Shown: positions 7,360-15,588, numbered from the stretch's first letter. The stretch: DNA of 37,822 nucleotides from Candidatus Anammoxibacter sp. (GCA_021777105.1 JAIQZQ010000120.1:1-37822); one strand, 5' to 3'. Numbers and translations: made by a program. The notes: generated from the sequence alone by a model not told the origin.

Positions 7360-10300
7360 TTAAGTCTCCTTCCATAACTCTATCCTTTCCGCAGTAATAG
7401 TCAAGGCTCCGTATTGGTTCTCTACCCTGCCTTCTACAATGTACGTGCCGTAATCTTTTAGAAGGTGGCGGTACTTCCTGTAGATTGCGGGAAACAGGGT
7501 GACTTCACATATCCCTATTTCATCTTCCAGGGTGATAAACATCATTTTCTCGTTTCGTTTTGTCTCCGCGCTCCTTCCGGCGGACATTATGCCGATTACC
7601 CTGGCCCGTTTGCCGGCTCTTGCCGGCAATGAACCGCTGTCAATAAAACTGTAATTTGATAATTTTTGTTTCAACAGTTTCATTGGATGGCAATCTATAA
7701 ATATCTCAAGTGATTTATACTCATCCCAATATTTCTTCTCGTATTCATAATCAATTAAGATCGGTTGCCGGGCCGGGCCGGGATTTAATAGAGGCATTGC
7801 GTTTATTGCAAATAATTTTCCTCCTGTTTTAAACGTCGTTTCCTGCTCCCACATAAGTTCCGGCCTTGTCTTGCCGGTAAAGTCAAAGGCCCCGCCGCTT
7901 ATTAACGACTCCGTCTCTTTTGCGCTTATGTTAACCTTGTAAAAGAGATCGCTTAATGCTGTATAAGGCCTGTTTTTTGCTATCTGTTTCATAACCTTTA
8001 TTGAAAGCCCTTTTACCTGGCCGAGACCTACCCTTATTTTGCCGTTTTCAACGCTGTATTCCATGTCCGATTTGTTTACGCATGGCCGCAATATCGCAAC
8101 ACCCAACCTTCTCGCTTCTTCAACATGAACCCTGCGGTCATACATGCCCTGATGATTGTTGAGCAACGCCGTAATAAATTCAACTGTGTAATGAGCCTTC
8201 ATATATGTCCCATGATACGCAATAACCCCGTAACCCGCGGCGTGCGCTTTGCAAAATGTGTAGCTTGCGAAATTTGCTATATATCCGCCAACCGTTTTTG
8301 CGATTTCCGGGTCCACCCCGTTTTTGCCGGCTTTTTTTATGAATAGGTCGGCGACTTTTCTAAGATCGGCTTTTGTTTTCGCCTTTGCGATTGATCTCCT
8401 AAATTCATCCCCTTCGGCTAGAGATGTCCCCGCAATGGCGCTTGCCGACCGTATAGCGTCTTCCTCGTAAAGCATTATTCCATATGAATCTTTTAATATT
8501 GCCTGAAGTTTAGGATGCAAATGTTTGCTTTTTTCAAGTCCCCTTGCCCGCCTCACATAAAGCTCCTTAAGCCCTCCCGAAGCCGGGCCCGGTCTTATTA
8601 GGGACAGAGAAGCTATAACCTCGTTAATTGACGAGACCTTTAACATTTTCATAAGGTTTCGCATACCGGGCGACTCTATCTGAAAACATCCAAGGGTTTG
8701 TCCCTCTTTTAATAATTTAACGGCTTCCGGATCCCTGTCAGGTATATCTTCAAGCTTTAGTTCTACATTGCGCTCTTTTTTAACAAGGTTTATGGTTTCC
8801 CTAAGAGTTGAAAGAGCGCGATTGCCCAACAGGTCTATTTTAATAAGGCCTATCTCTTCTATTGCGCGCATATCGTATTGGGTAATTACGATGCCTTTTG
8901 CCGCTTTTTCCAATGGAACGTAACTATCAATCGGTTTGTCCGTGATAACAATGCCTCCGGAATGGATGCCTAAATGGCGGGGATACCCGTTTAAACGATC
9001 GGCCATTTTTAGTATCTCTTTAAAGTTTGCGCAGTTTTCCAATGCGTCTTTGAATATTGGAATTGTTTGAGGCAGTTTTGATAAACTTCCGCCGATATCG
9101 CGGGGCACAAACTTGCTGTATCTGTTAACAAGTTGGTGCGGCATCCCATAAGCTTTTGCCGTTTCCCTAAATGCCGACCTTGTTTGAAACGTGTTGTGCG
9201 AACTTATCATAGCAACATGATCATTGCCGTAGGTTTTATAAACATAATTAATCACATCGTCCCGTTTACGCCAGCAAAGGTCAATGTCAAGGTCGGGATA
9301 GTCAGCGCGCAACGTATGCATAAACCTTTCAAAACAGAGGTTGTATTTAATTGGATCCACATTTGTTATGCCAAGTGAATACGCAACTATTGAGCTTGCC
9401 CCGGACCCTCTGCCCACTACCGGAATCTCTTTGCCTCTTGCAAAACGAACAATATCGCCCACCACAAGGAAATATTCAGGAAACCCTAAACTCTTTATAA
9501 CCTCAAGCTCATATTGCAAACGGTTTTTGGTTGCGCTTTCAATTGCGCCGTATCGCCATTTTAGTCCGGCAAGGCATTGCTTGTAAAGATACGTTAACGC
9601 CGTTTCTCCTTCAGGCAATGGGAATTTAGGAAAAACATATCTTCCCATGGGGATTTGCAGATTGCAATCCGCCGCGACTTCAAATGCATTTAAAAGGGCC
9701 TCAGGGTAATCTGAAAACATCTTTTCCATTTCTCGCGGGGAATGGAAATAGTTTGACGGGTCGGCTTTAGACGCAAACCGAACCTCGCCGTTTTTGTGAT
9801 CCCCGGTAAAATCCGAAACCAGCGCATTTTTGTTAACAGCTGCAAGCAATCGGCAAAATGGGTAGTCCACCCTGTTAAGGAAATAGACGTCAGCGCTGCC
9901 TACAACCTTAATGCCCATCTCCTTTGCCCTTGAATAAATAGAGCGTTGCAAACTAATGCTTTGACCCGGTCTTACAATCAAAAGTTTTATATACTGTTTG
10001 TTTATGCCGGAAGAGAGTTTACGGGCGGTCTCAGGGTTTTCAGTTAGAAAATAGACGCCTTGTTGAAATTTTGCAAGCGTAGCCGGCCAGGTTTGACTCG
10101 CCGGTAATTTTGTATCAACCGCAACTTCCGGGATGTTAATGCGAAGATTAATTCTGGTTATTATCCTGCATATATTTGAATAACCCGAATAATTCCTTGC
10201 AAGCAAAAACAACCTTTCGCCCGGCATGTTTTGATGGGACTTGACGGAGTTGATTATAAGCTCTGCGCCAATAATAGGTTTAACTCCTTTTTCCAGCGCT

Positions 10301-10464
10301 TTTTTGTAGAATGGAATAGCCCCGTAGAGATTATTTGTGTCCGTTAAAGCGACTGATTCAATCCCATAATCCACCGCTTTTTGCAGAATATCGTCAAGAG
10401 ACGCCGCTCCGGTTAGAAAGGAGTAGTTACTTCGTAAGAGAAGGGGTGCGCAAAATATACCCAT
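7360..10464 (-). CDS. dnaE2: Error-prone DNA polymerase III alpha subunit, DnaE2 type
   Basis: 1034 residues from the ATG at 10464. The open frame extends 51 codons further into dinB, but the family N-terminus starts at MGIFCAPLLLRSNYSF. The length and the N-terminal RSNYSFLTGAAS fit DnaE2 rather than replicative DnaE1. PHP domain: HxH-type metal ligands are degenerate (LLLRSNYS, TDTNNLYG), so it is probably not a proofreader. Polymerase core: VGRGSGASS, then PDLDIDLC with the catalytic Asp pair, and FCKAHAAGYG. A C-terminal OB domain is present (ITLEDEIGICEVTLFP). No beta-clamp motif was checked. The gene overlaps dinB by 38 bp, so it is translationally coupled, with GGAG and AGGA before the start. 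The role would be damage-induced translesion synthesis together with the Y-family polymerase. Confidence 0.9.
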   Translation of the reverse strand: MGIFCAPLLLRSNYSFLTGAASLDDILQKAVDYGIESVALTDTNNLYGAIPFYKKALEKGVKPIIGAELIINSVKSHQNMPGERLFLLARNYSGYSNICRIITRINLRINIPEVAVDTKLPASQTWPATLAKFQQGVYFLTENPETARKLSSGINKQYIKLLIVRPGQSISLQRSIYSRAKEMGIKVVGSADVYFLNRVDYPFCRLLAAVNKNALVSDFTGDHKNGEVRFASKADPSNYFHSPREMEKMFSDYPEALLNAFEVAADCNLQIPMGRYVFPKFPLPEGETALTYLYKQCLAGLKWRYGAIESATKNRLQYELEVIKSLGFPEYFLVVGDIVRFARGKEIPVVGRGSGASSIVAYSLGITNVDPIKYNLCFERFMHTLRADYPDLDIDLCWRKRDDVINYVYKTYGNDHVAMISSHNTFQTRSAFRETAKAYGMPHQLVNRYSKFVPRDIGGSLSKLPQTIPIFKDALENCANFKEILKMADRLNGYPRHLGIHSGGIVITDKPIDSYVPLEKAAKGIVITQYDMRAIEEIGLIKIDLLGNRALSTLRETINLVKKERNVELKLEDIPDRDPEAVKLLKEGQTLGCFQIESPGMRNLMKMLKVSSINEVIASLSLIRPGPASGGLKELYVRRARGLEKSKHLHPKLQAILKDSYGIMLYEEDAIRSASAIAGTSLAEGDEFRRSIAKAKTKADLRKVADLFIKKAGKNGVDPEIAKTVGGYIANFASYTFCKAHAAGYGVIAYHGTYMKAHYTVEFITALLNNHQGMYDRRVHVEEARRLGVAILRPCVNKSDMEYSVENGKIRVGLGQVKGLSIKVMKQIAKNRPYTALSDLFYKVNISAKETESLISGGAFDFTGKTRPELMWEQETTFKTGGKLFAINAMPLLNPGPARQPILIDYEYEKKYWDEYKSLEIFIDCHPMKLLKQKLSNYSFIDSGSLPARAGKRARVIGIMSAGRSAETKRNEKMMFITLEDEIGICEVTLFPAIYRKYRHLLKDYGTYIVEGRVENQYGALTITAERIELWKET

Positions 10465-11641
10465 AGCTATCCTGCTCCAGATTTCTTGATATGTTAATAG
10501 ATTGGCCCATAATAATAGATGAAAAGCCGTATTTATTGCGTATGGAATCAACCGAGCGGTAGAGCTTAATCCTTTTTTCCTTCTCCTTATCGCTTTCAAA
10601 CAGCGACAGTTGCTCATGCGCTGATTCCATCTTAAAGTTTGACAAAGTCACGCCCACAAGCCGCAAACTCACTCTGCGTTTATAAACTATTTTTAAGGCG
10701 TCCATAAGTCTTTCAAACACTTCACTGTCAATATTTGTGTGTTCAACAAACCTCCTCGTGGCCGCGTCTTCAATAAAATCTGAATATCTAATTTTCAGGT
10801 TAACCGCTTTTGTAAGCAACTTAAGCTCTCGAAGAGTGTTCATTGCCCGCTCGGCCAGATAGTGTATCATCCCCTCAATCTCATCACGGTTGGTAGTCTC
10901 TTTGTGGAAAGTTGTTTCGCGCGATATGGATTTAGGTATTTCACGCTCATTAATAACGTGCGTGTCTCTGCCCCTGCACCTCTCATAGATTGCCGCCCCG
11001 TTTTGCCCAAACAAGGTTTTCAGGCTATCAATCGGCAACTTTCTTATCTCTTCGATTGTGTTGATATTAAATTTTTTGAATATAGCCCCTGTTTTTCGGC
11101 CAACGCCGGGCAACGATTCCACGGGAAGCGAGCTTATAAACCCCGTCTCATCTCCGGCCTTAATAGCCCTAAACCCAAAAGGTTTCGCCGACTTGCTTGC
11201 CATTTTAGCGACCATCCTGTTTACGCCCAACCCGACGGTGGCGCTAAGCCCGACTTCGTTTTTAACCCTCTCCTTAAACTCCCTGGCGGGTTTTATAATA
11301 TCGTTATGGTAAACCATTTCCGTTCCTGAAAGATCGCAATAGGCCTCGTCAAGATATGTCTCTATGCTGGGCGAAAGGGAATGACATATCTCAAATATTC
11401 TGTCGGTAACGCACCTGTAGATTTGGCAATTTCCCTCAAGTACCAGAGCTTTAGGGCACAGTTTTTTTGCCTTGGCGATAGACATGCCCGCGTGAAGCCC
11501 GTATTTACGCGCCTCATACGAGCACGAAGCAATAACACCGGCCCCCACAATTACAGGCTTCCCCTTAAGCGCGGGATTCCTGAGTTGCTCTACGGACGCA
11601 AAAAAAGCGTCGATATCAAAATGTAAAACTGTCTTGTTCAT
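10427..11641 (-). CDS. dinB: DNA polymerase IV (Y-family translesion polymerase)
   Basis: 404 residues from the ATG at 11641 (MNKTVLHFDIDAFFASVEQ). Both catalytic blocks are present: HFDIDAFFASVE and YLDEAYCDLSG, with the Asp-Glu pair. The fingers/palm motif SYEARKYGLHAGM, the HhH region LPGVGRKTGAIFKKF and a little-finger domain follow. With catalytic acids intact it is an active-type Pol IV, not the inactive ImuB seen in many dnaE2 cassettes. An ATG five codons upstream (11656) belongs to the terminal repeat of element C, and GGA precedes the chosen start. No GAAC-N4-GTTC box is visible between this gene and the methyltransferase, so direct LexA control is unproven. It forms an operon with dnaE2. 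Confidence 0.93.
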   Translation of the reverse strand: MNKTVLHFDIDAFFASVEQLRNPALKGKPVIVGAGVIASCSYEARKYGLHAGMSIAKAKKLCPKALVLEGNCQIYRCVTDRIFEICHSLSPSIETYLDEAYCDLSGTEMVYHNDIIKPAREFKERVKNEVGLSATVGLGVNRMVAKMASKSAKPFGFRAIKAGDETGFISSLPVESLPGVGRKTGAIFKKFNINTIEEIRKLPIDSLKTLFGQNGAAIYERCRGRDTHVINEREIPKSISRETTFHKETTNRDEIEGMIHYLAERAMNTLRELKLLTKAVNLKIRYSDFIEDAATRRFVEHTNIDSEVFERLMDALKIVYKRRVSLRLVGVTLSNFKMESAHEQLSLFESDKEKEKRIKLYRSVDSIRNKYGFSSIIMGQSINISRNLEQDSYGYILRTPSLTK

Positions 11642-11653
11642 TTGTTTGTTCCA

Positions 11654-11862
11654 CATAAATTGAGGGATTTTAAATACCCCCTCCCCTAACCCCTCCCACT
11701 AAGGGGAGGGGAATTTGTCTTTTTAAGCTGGTTTTGGCTATAATTGCAAACTTAAAAAGTTTCACCTAATGTACGCGGTATTGTAATAAATATATACATT
11801 TAATTTTCCCCTCCATTGATGGGAGGGGTTAGGGGAGGGTGATAAGAATCTCTCAATTTATG
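11654..11862. mobile_element. Element C: 209-bp inverted-repeat element (complete copy)
   Basis: The terminal repeats CATAAATTGAGGGATT (11654-11669) and AATCTCTCAATTTATG (11847-11862) match inverted at 15 of 16 bases. Just inside each end is a GC-rich block (CCCTCCCCTAACCCCTCCC) forming hairpins with nearby GGGAGGGG. The centre is AT-rich without a reading frame. Single ends of the same family occur at 20246-20291 and 33643-33699. The remaining gap, 11863-12067, shows nothing recognisable. Confidence 0.7.
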
Positions 11863-12067
11863 TTTCAATAAATTTAGTCAAGAATGCGGTGATGCGTTTT
11901 AATTTGAAAAGGATTTTTGACGGGAGGCTAAAGCATCTCATACTCTCATTGGTTGTTGTTTATGTTTCAGCGGATTTCTTCTACGTGTGTTAATTTTGGC
12001 AATTATTAATCAGCATGGCGCGTTCATTGGACGAAACGCGCGTGAAAGATTTGTGTTTTTGGTTGCT

Positions 12068-12712
12068 CTACTTTTTCGAACGCGGCGCGCTCATTTTTGA
12101 GTTATTTGAGTATGTCGGCCAGTCAGGGCTATAGTCATCAACCTGGTTTCCCCATTGATCCCATTTTTTGCGTTTGCCCCTGGCAAAAAGTTCCAGATAT
12201 GGGCCGGGGCTGCACGCCTCAATAATATCGTAAAGCTCGTCCGGTTTTTTTGAGTGTTCGCGTTTTTGCGTTTTAATGATGTTTACCTGTGTCCTGCCGG
12301 GCGCAAGCGTCCTGATCTTTCCCCGTATTCCAAACAGAATTATCTCTGTCGTGTTTCTGAAATAGAAACCGACGCCGCGTCCGTCGGGCCCGCCGTCTTT
12401 GCGAATCTTATGCCATATCAGGTTTGTCTTATATTTAAAACCCCACGCCTCCATCACCTGCAAGCCTTCGGCCAGCAATGCGTTTGGAACCCAAAGGTAA
12501 AGGTGGGCGGCCTCGGCGGCAACCGACGAAATAGGCAACTCTTTTATCTCCTTCAAAGTCAGAGTGGCGTACCTGCTTAACCTTTTATGCTCCGGCGCCA
12601 TTTTTCCGGTTCTGTTTTGAAATTGCCATGGAGGGTCGGCTAAAACAGTTACATACCCCTTGTTTTTAACTGAACCGGCAAAGTCCTCAGTCGGCGTTAT
12701 CTGTTTTGTCAT
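12068..12712 (-). CDS. MT-A70-family DNA N6-adenine methyltransferase
   Basis: 214 residues. VLADPPWQF near residue 25 is the DPPW catalytic motif of adenine N6 methylation in the MT-A70 class. TNLIWHKIRKDG, the FGIRGK strand and SPGPYLELFARG (the AdoMet-side motif) follow in the usual order. The start codon lies inside the 3' end of the restriction gene (26-bp overlap), so the two are translated together, and this enzyme would protect host sites from the neighbouring nuclease. MT-A70 partners are common next to BglII/BstYI-like enzymes. The target sequence cannot be read from the gene. Confidence 0.9.
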   Translation of the reverse strand: MTKQITPTEDFAGSVKNKGYVTVLADPPWQFQNRTGKMAPEHKRLSRYATLTLKEIKELPISSVAAEAAHLYLWVPNALLAEGLQVMEAWGFKYKTNLIWHKIRKDGGPDGRGVGFYFRNTTEIILFGIRGKIRTLAPGRTQVNIIKTQKREHSKKPDELYDIIEACSPGPYLELFARGKRKKWDQWGNQVDDYSPDWPTYSNNSKMSAPRSKK

Positions 12713-13304
12713 CTTGGCAATCCACTCTATATAATTTATCTTTTATTCCAAACACCAAAAGCGGGCAGCCCGCGCCGCCGCCGCCTTCAATCTTCGGCAA
12801 CAATTTTGACATATGCGTTGTAGATGCGCCATATGACTTGCCCCTGCCAAGGCTGTTAAATATTCCCTGCAGGCTATCGCATCGGGTTATTATCACGCCC
12901 GCGCTTATTGCGCGCAATTCAAATAACAATCTGAAATTGTTCAAATCCCGGTCAAAAAACGGGTCTTTGTTATTCCACTCAATCTCAAGCGCCACCTTGT
13001 TTTTGTAGCAATCTATTTTGTGAGTGGGCGAGTTTCTGACCGCGCCGTCAACCGTGACGGCAGTGGAAAACTCCTTCTCTTCCCACCCCTTAGCGTACAA
13101 AAACGAGTCTATATCCTCGGCCACCTTTGATTTACGCCCCCCGCCTTCGGTTATCCAGCTCTTGCGTAAACGAAACTGCGTTAACAACTCCGTCATATCC
13201 GCCCATTCAGATGGAAAATCGCAGGAAAGAATCGCGCAGGCGTGCCTCCATTCATACGTTTCATAATGATCCAGTATAAACCCGGATAATAACTCAATTC
13301 CCAT
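12687..13304 (-). CDS. BglII/BstYI-family type II restriction endonuclease
   Basis: 205 residues from the ATG at 13304; a TTG two codons earlier is possible. HKIDCYKNKVALEIEWNNKD matches the BglII-family active-site strand. The spacing from Asp (KID) to Glu (LE) is nine residues, as I recall for BglII Asp84 and Glu93. The residue two further on, Gln95 in BglII, is Glu here. The following FFDRDLNNFRLLFELRAISA and GVIITR are also typical. The enzyme would cut a GATC-centred hexamer such as RGATCY if specificity follows the family, which is inference. The methyltransferase gene overlaps its end. Confidence 0.82.
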   Translation of the reverse strand: MGIELLSGFILDHYETYEWRHACAILSCDFPSEWADMTELLTQFRLRKSWITEGGGRKSKVAEDIDSFLYAKGWEEKEFSTAVTVDGAVRNSPTHKIDCYKNKVALEIEWNNKDPFFDRDLNNFRLLFELRAISAGVIITRCDSLQGIFNSLGRGKSYGASTTHMSKLLPKIEGGGGAGCPLLVFGIKDKLYRVDCQDDKTDNAD

Positions 13305-13368
13305 GGACAAATCTTAACATATTTATTTAATATTTCAATGAACGATTGTAATTAACGTAAAATGGGCT

Positions 13369-13550
13369 AAGGAGGTGTCTCTAAATAACTTGCGCATTTT
13401 ACACTCACCTTCAGGCTATCTTCGCTCAAACTTCAATCGCCAAATCCTCAACATAGCTTAGGCTATGCCTACGGTTTGGCTCAATCAGTTTAAACAAATC
13501 TAACCCAAATCTAAGCATAAAATGCGCAAGTTATTTAGAGGCACCTCCTT
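13369..13550. mobile_element. Element D: 182-bp element with 33-bp terminal inverted repeats
   Basis: The left end AAGGAGGTGTCTCTAAATAA continues to TTGCGCATTTTA. The right end is its inverse, TAAAATGCGCAAGTTA through AGAGGCACCTCCTT, with one mismatch. The two ends abut TA on each side (CTA|AGGAGG and CCTCCT|TAT), which would fit TA target duplication as in IS630/Tc1-type elements. There is no transposase gene inside. The interior holds a small TAGCTTAGGCTA hairpin. It lies upstream of the restriction gene and may affect its expression. Confidence 0.7.
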
Positions 13551-13657
13551 ATCTTGTCATATCTTTAAAGTCTAAAATAAAATTTACAACTGTTCAGGGT
13601 GTTTTACATGTCACGTCCGCAGTCGAGTAGTCAACTCTCTTTTTAGAGGAGATTAAA

Positions 13658-13750
13658 ATGAAATTTAAAATCAAAAGTCACCTCATTTTACTCGTTACAA
13701 GGCTCCAGCCTTGTAACGCGGTGTCCTTAGAGGCTCTGCCTCTAGTTTAA
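13658..13750 (+). other. Possible truncated gene start
   Basis: A strong ribosome-binding site (AGAGGAGATTAAA) precedes an ATG at 13658. The frame begins MKFKIKSHLILLV, like the start of an exported protein, then runs straight into the GTTACAAGG repeat and stops after 30 codons. This could be a real gene start cut off by the repeat, or chance. There is no further support. Confidence 0.25.
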
Positions 13751-13950
13751 AAGCGCGAAAACAATTTTAGATCCCCGGGCATAATTCTCCCCTCAGGAGA
13801 TAATTCTCACTAGAGCAGACAAGTTGCCAAGTGTTCATTTAGCGCTGCATTTTAATTGAGAAAAATAATACATCAGGCTTTATTGCCTGAGATAAGAGGC
13901 AGAGCCTCTAGGAACAGTGTGTTACAAGGCAGGTGCCTTGTAACAAGCTT
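13691..13950. repeat. Element E: paired GTTACAAGG / GAGGCAGAGCC hairpin repeat
   Basis: The left arm is CGTTACAAGGCTCCAGCC followed by TTGTAACG and AGAGGCTCTGCCTCT. The right arm has the same two hairpins inverted: AGAGGCAGAGCCTCT, then GTTACAAGGCAGGTGCC and TTGTAAC. Related copies are at 5890-6440 (interrupted), 24193-24245 (left arm) and both flanks of 25189-25610. An extra TCAGGC...GCCTGA hairpin lies at about 13874-13890. The rest of the gap to 14151 shows nothing recognisable. Confidence 0.65.
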
Positions 13951-14151
13951 GCGCTTTTGTAGATTTATGCTGAAAACAGTTTGAACTTACACTTTCATCG
14001 TTTAGAAAATGAGATTACGAGGGATCTCTATCCTTCTTATATGATTTCGATTACGATTTTACGTGGTTTGCAAACGCGGCGCGCGCAATAACCGTTTTTG
14101 ATTGGCGTCCCTACTTTATACCGAAACGGATTGCTTTTTTACTTGTTTTCG

Positions 14152-14406
14152 CTACTTCACAATAACGGTTTCAATGCGCCATGTGGGGTCGCCTTCTCTG
14201 TAGCAGAGTTGAAAAACCTCGCCGCTTTCAACTGTCACTGAAAAACCTCGCCTGACGGGGTTTGTTTTGCGGTCGATCCAACTCATATTATTTTTGGTGA
14301 TTTTGTAGTCGCGGTTAGACCAGCGGAACGAAATTGGTTTTATCGCCCCTTTTTCAAACAGGACAAAAATGCTGCTAACCGGCTCTTCCAGTCTCTCTTC
14401 ATTCAT
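14152..14406 (-). CDS. Small SOS-operon protein of unknown function
   Basis: 84 residues, beta-rich and aromatic: IKPISFRWSNRDYKI, NNMSWIDRK, GFSVTVESGEVFQLCYREGD and PTWRIE. The pattern 'FRW..R.Y.I ... W' and a final 'W.IE' strand resembles the small one-domain proteins (DUF6504-like) that I recall near translesion polymerase genes in other phyla. That comparison is from memory and weak. It is the third gene after lexA and the TM protein, with a 50-bp gap and GGGA upstream of the ATG. If one transcript covers all three, it would be LexA-repressed. Confidence 0.75.
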   Translation of the reverse strand: MNEERLEEPVSSIFVLFEKGAIKPISFRWSNRDYKITKNNMSWIDRKTNPVRRGFSVTVESGEVFQLCYREGDPTWRIETVIVK

Positions 14407-14456
14407 GATTTGCGTCCCGTCTTTAATAAGCTTAGTATTTGTTTATGCGCAGCCCC

Positions 14457-14669
14457 TTAAGCCAATTTAGTCCAAAAAACAAACATTACGGTTAGGAGCG
14501 TAAATATTGCCGCGCAAAACAGCATGCCGGTGGCGCCGTTTGCGGCATTGGGGTGAATTACAGGAATGTTTGAGCCGTTGTCCTTAACGCAAACAAGCTC
14601 TGTGTTCTCTTTAATCTGAAATTTGCCGGTTAATATCTCTATAAACAGGTTAAACATTCCTTTTAACAT
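14457..14669 (-). CDS. Small single-pass membrane protein downstream of lexA
   Basis: 70 residues. The first 45 are soluble (FNLFIEILTGKFQIKENTEL, then VCVKDNGSNIPVIHPNAANG), followed by one C-terminal TM helix (MLFCAAIFTLLTVMFVFW) and the short end TKLA. A very strong ribosome-binding site, AAGGGGGATCAATT, precedes the ATG at 14669. It lies 64 bp after lexA on the same strand. SOS regulons often include small membrane proteins that stop division or dissipate membrane potential (YneA, SidA, TisB). Placement and topology suggest that type of role here, but there is no sequence similarity I can point to. Confidence 0.75.
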   Translation of the reverse strand: MLKGMFNLFIEILTGKFQIKENTELVCVKDNGSNIPVIHPNAANGATGMLFCAAIFTLLTVMFVFWTKLA

Positions 14670-14733
14670 AATTGATCCCCCTTTTTAAAATTGAAAATTA
14701 GATGAATCTGAATATAATTTTAGCTGTTAACTT

Positions 14734-15342
14734 TTAGCAAAACCCCTCGCCTTGCCTTACTATGCCCACAAGCTTGCCGAACACCTCAATTTGCGCTCCG
14801 TTCTCTTCTACAATCTCACGCGAAAATGAAAACGGCTTAAAGTTAGGGTTGGCCGGTTTCAGCTCAATTCTATTATCATCGGCAACTATGCGTTTTAATG
14901 TACCCTCGCCGTCTATGGTTACAGCGGCGATCTCCCCGTTTTCCACCCTTTGCTGTTTTCGTATAATAGCGTAATCCCCATCGCAGATATGCGCGTCGAT
15001 CATGCTGTGGCCCACAACCTGAAGGGCAACTACATCGCCGCTTTGGGTAAACATTGTTGACGGCATCTCAAGCTCGCCAAGGTCGTCATCTTCGGATGCC
15101 AGGGGGTACCCTGCCGCTATTTTGCCGACTATTTGCAGGCCTAACCCTTTATGTACTTTGATCTTCCGAGATTTTCCGTTTAATGATACAGCTCCTTCTT
15201 TCTCAAGGATTTTAATATGTTTGTGAACTGTGGCTGATGAGCTTAATCCCACGGCCTGTCCAATCTCCCTTATTGAAGGGGAGTACCCATCTCTTGCCTG
15301 TTCAACAAGATAATCAAATATTTCACGCGTTTTATCACCCAT
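14734..15342 (-). CDS. lexA: LexA repressor
   Basis: 202 residues. The N-terminal winged helix has SPSIREIGQAVGLSSSATVH, the recognition region. The self-cleavage bond is Ala77-Gly78 in GKIAAGYPLA. The catalytic Ser113 is in VVGHSMID and the general base Lys150 in GEGTLKRI, all at the expected spacing. It represses damage-response genes until RecA filaments trigger autoproteolysis. The ATG at 15342 has GGAG nine bases upstream. Its own promoter 240 bp away carries two LexA boxes, so it is autoregulated. Two small genes follow in the same direction, and dinB-dnaE2 lie further on. Confidence 0.95.
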   Translation of the reverse strand: MGDKTREIFDYLVEQARDGYSPSIREIGQAVGLSSSATVHKHIKILEKEGAVSLNGKSRKIKVHKGLGLQIVGKIAAGYPLASEDDDLGELEMPSTMFTQSGDVVALQVVGHSMIDAHICDGDYAIIRKQQRVENGEIAAVTIDGEGTLKRIVADDNRIELKPANPNFKPFSFSREIVEENGAQIEVFGKLVGIVRQGEGFC

Positions 15343-15438
15343 TCAGGATCTCCAAATTTTTTTTAATGAAAACTGAGCGGCTTGTCTGCTTTAGTGAGAA
15401 TTATGCCCTGGGGGCGAACTCTTCAATTAAAAAAAAGC

Positions 15439-15512
15439 AACCACAGAGGACACAAAGAAAACGATTTATTTTTAATCAATAAAAGAGTTTTTATTTTCTC
15501 TCCTCTGTGGTT
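15439..15512. repeat. Long inverted repeat in the lexA leader
   Basis: AACCACAGAGGA (15439-15450) and TCCTCTGTGGTT (15501-15512) are perfect 12-bp inverted repeats around an AT-rich 50-base interior. They fall within the roughly 210-nt 5' untranslated region predicted for lexA and could form a hairpin in its mRNA. The ACCACAG...CACA style also occurs once at about 18630, without a partner. Confidence 0.5.
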
Positions 15513-15542
15513 TCGTTAGACAATTGTTTCCCATTTCAGCAG

Positions 15543-15588
15543 CGAACAATTGTTCGTATATAATAGCGAACAAACGTTCGCTTGTCAA
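15543..15588 (-). promoter_or_regulatory. lexA promoter with two LexA (SOS) boxes
   Basis: On the minus strand TTGACA (15588-15583), a 17-bp spacer and TATTAT (15565-15560) form a near-consensus sigma-70 promoter. Two palindromes of the GAAC-N4-GTTC type are present: CGAACAAACGTTCG (15567-15580) fills the spacer and CGAACAATTGTTCG (15543-15556) covers the expected transcription start. Their centres are 24 bp apart. LexA bound at either would block polymerase. The second box is a perfect palindrome. Confidence 0.88.

Noticed and set aside
10465..10617. Longer N-terminus for DnaE2 (51 extra residues)
   Set aside because: The extra part is encoded within dinB in another frame and does not resemble the family; the PHP domain begins at the ATG at 10464.
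11657..12067. LexA box upstream of dinB
   Set aside because: I searched this stretch by eye for GAAC-N4-GTTC and found none; LexA control of dinB-dnaE2 remains only an inference.
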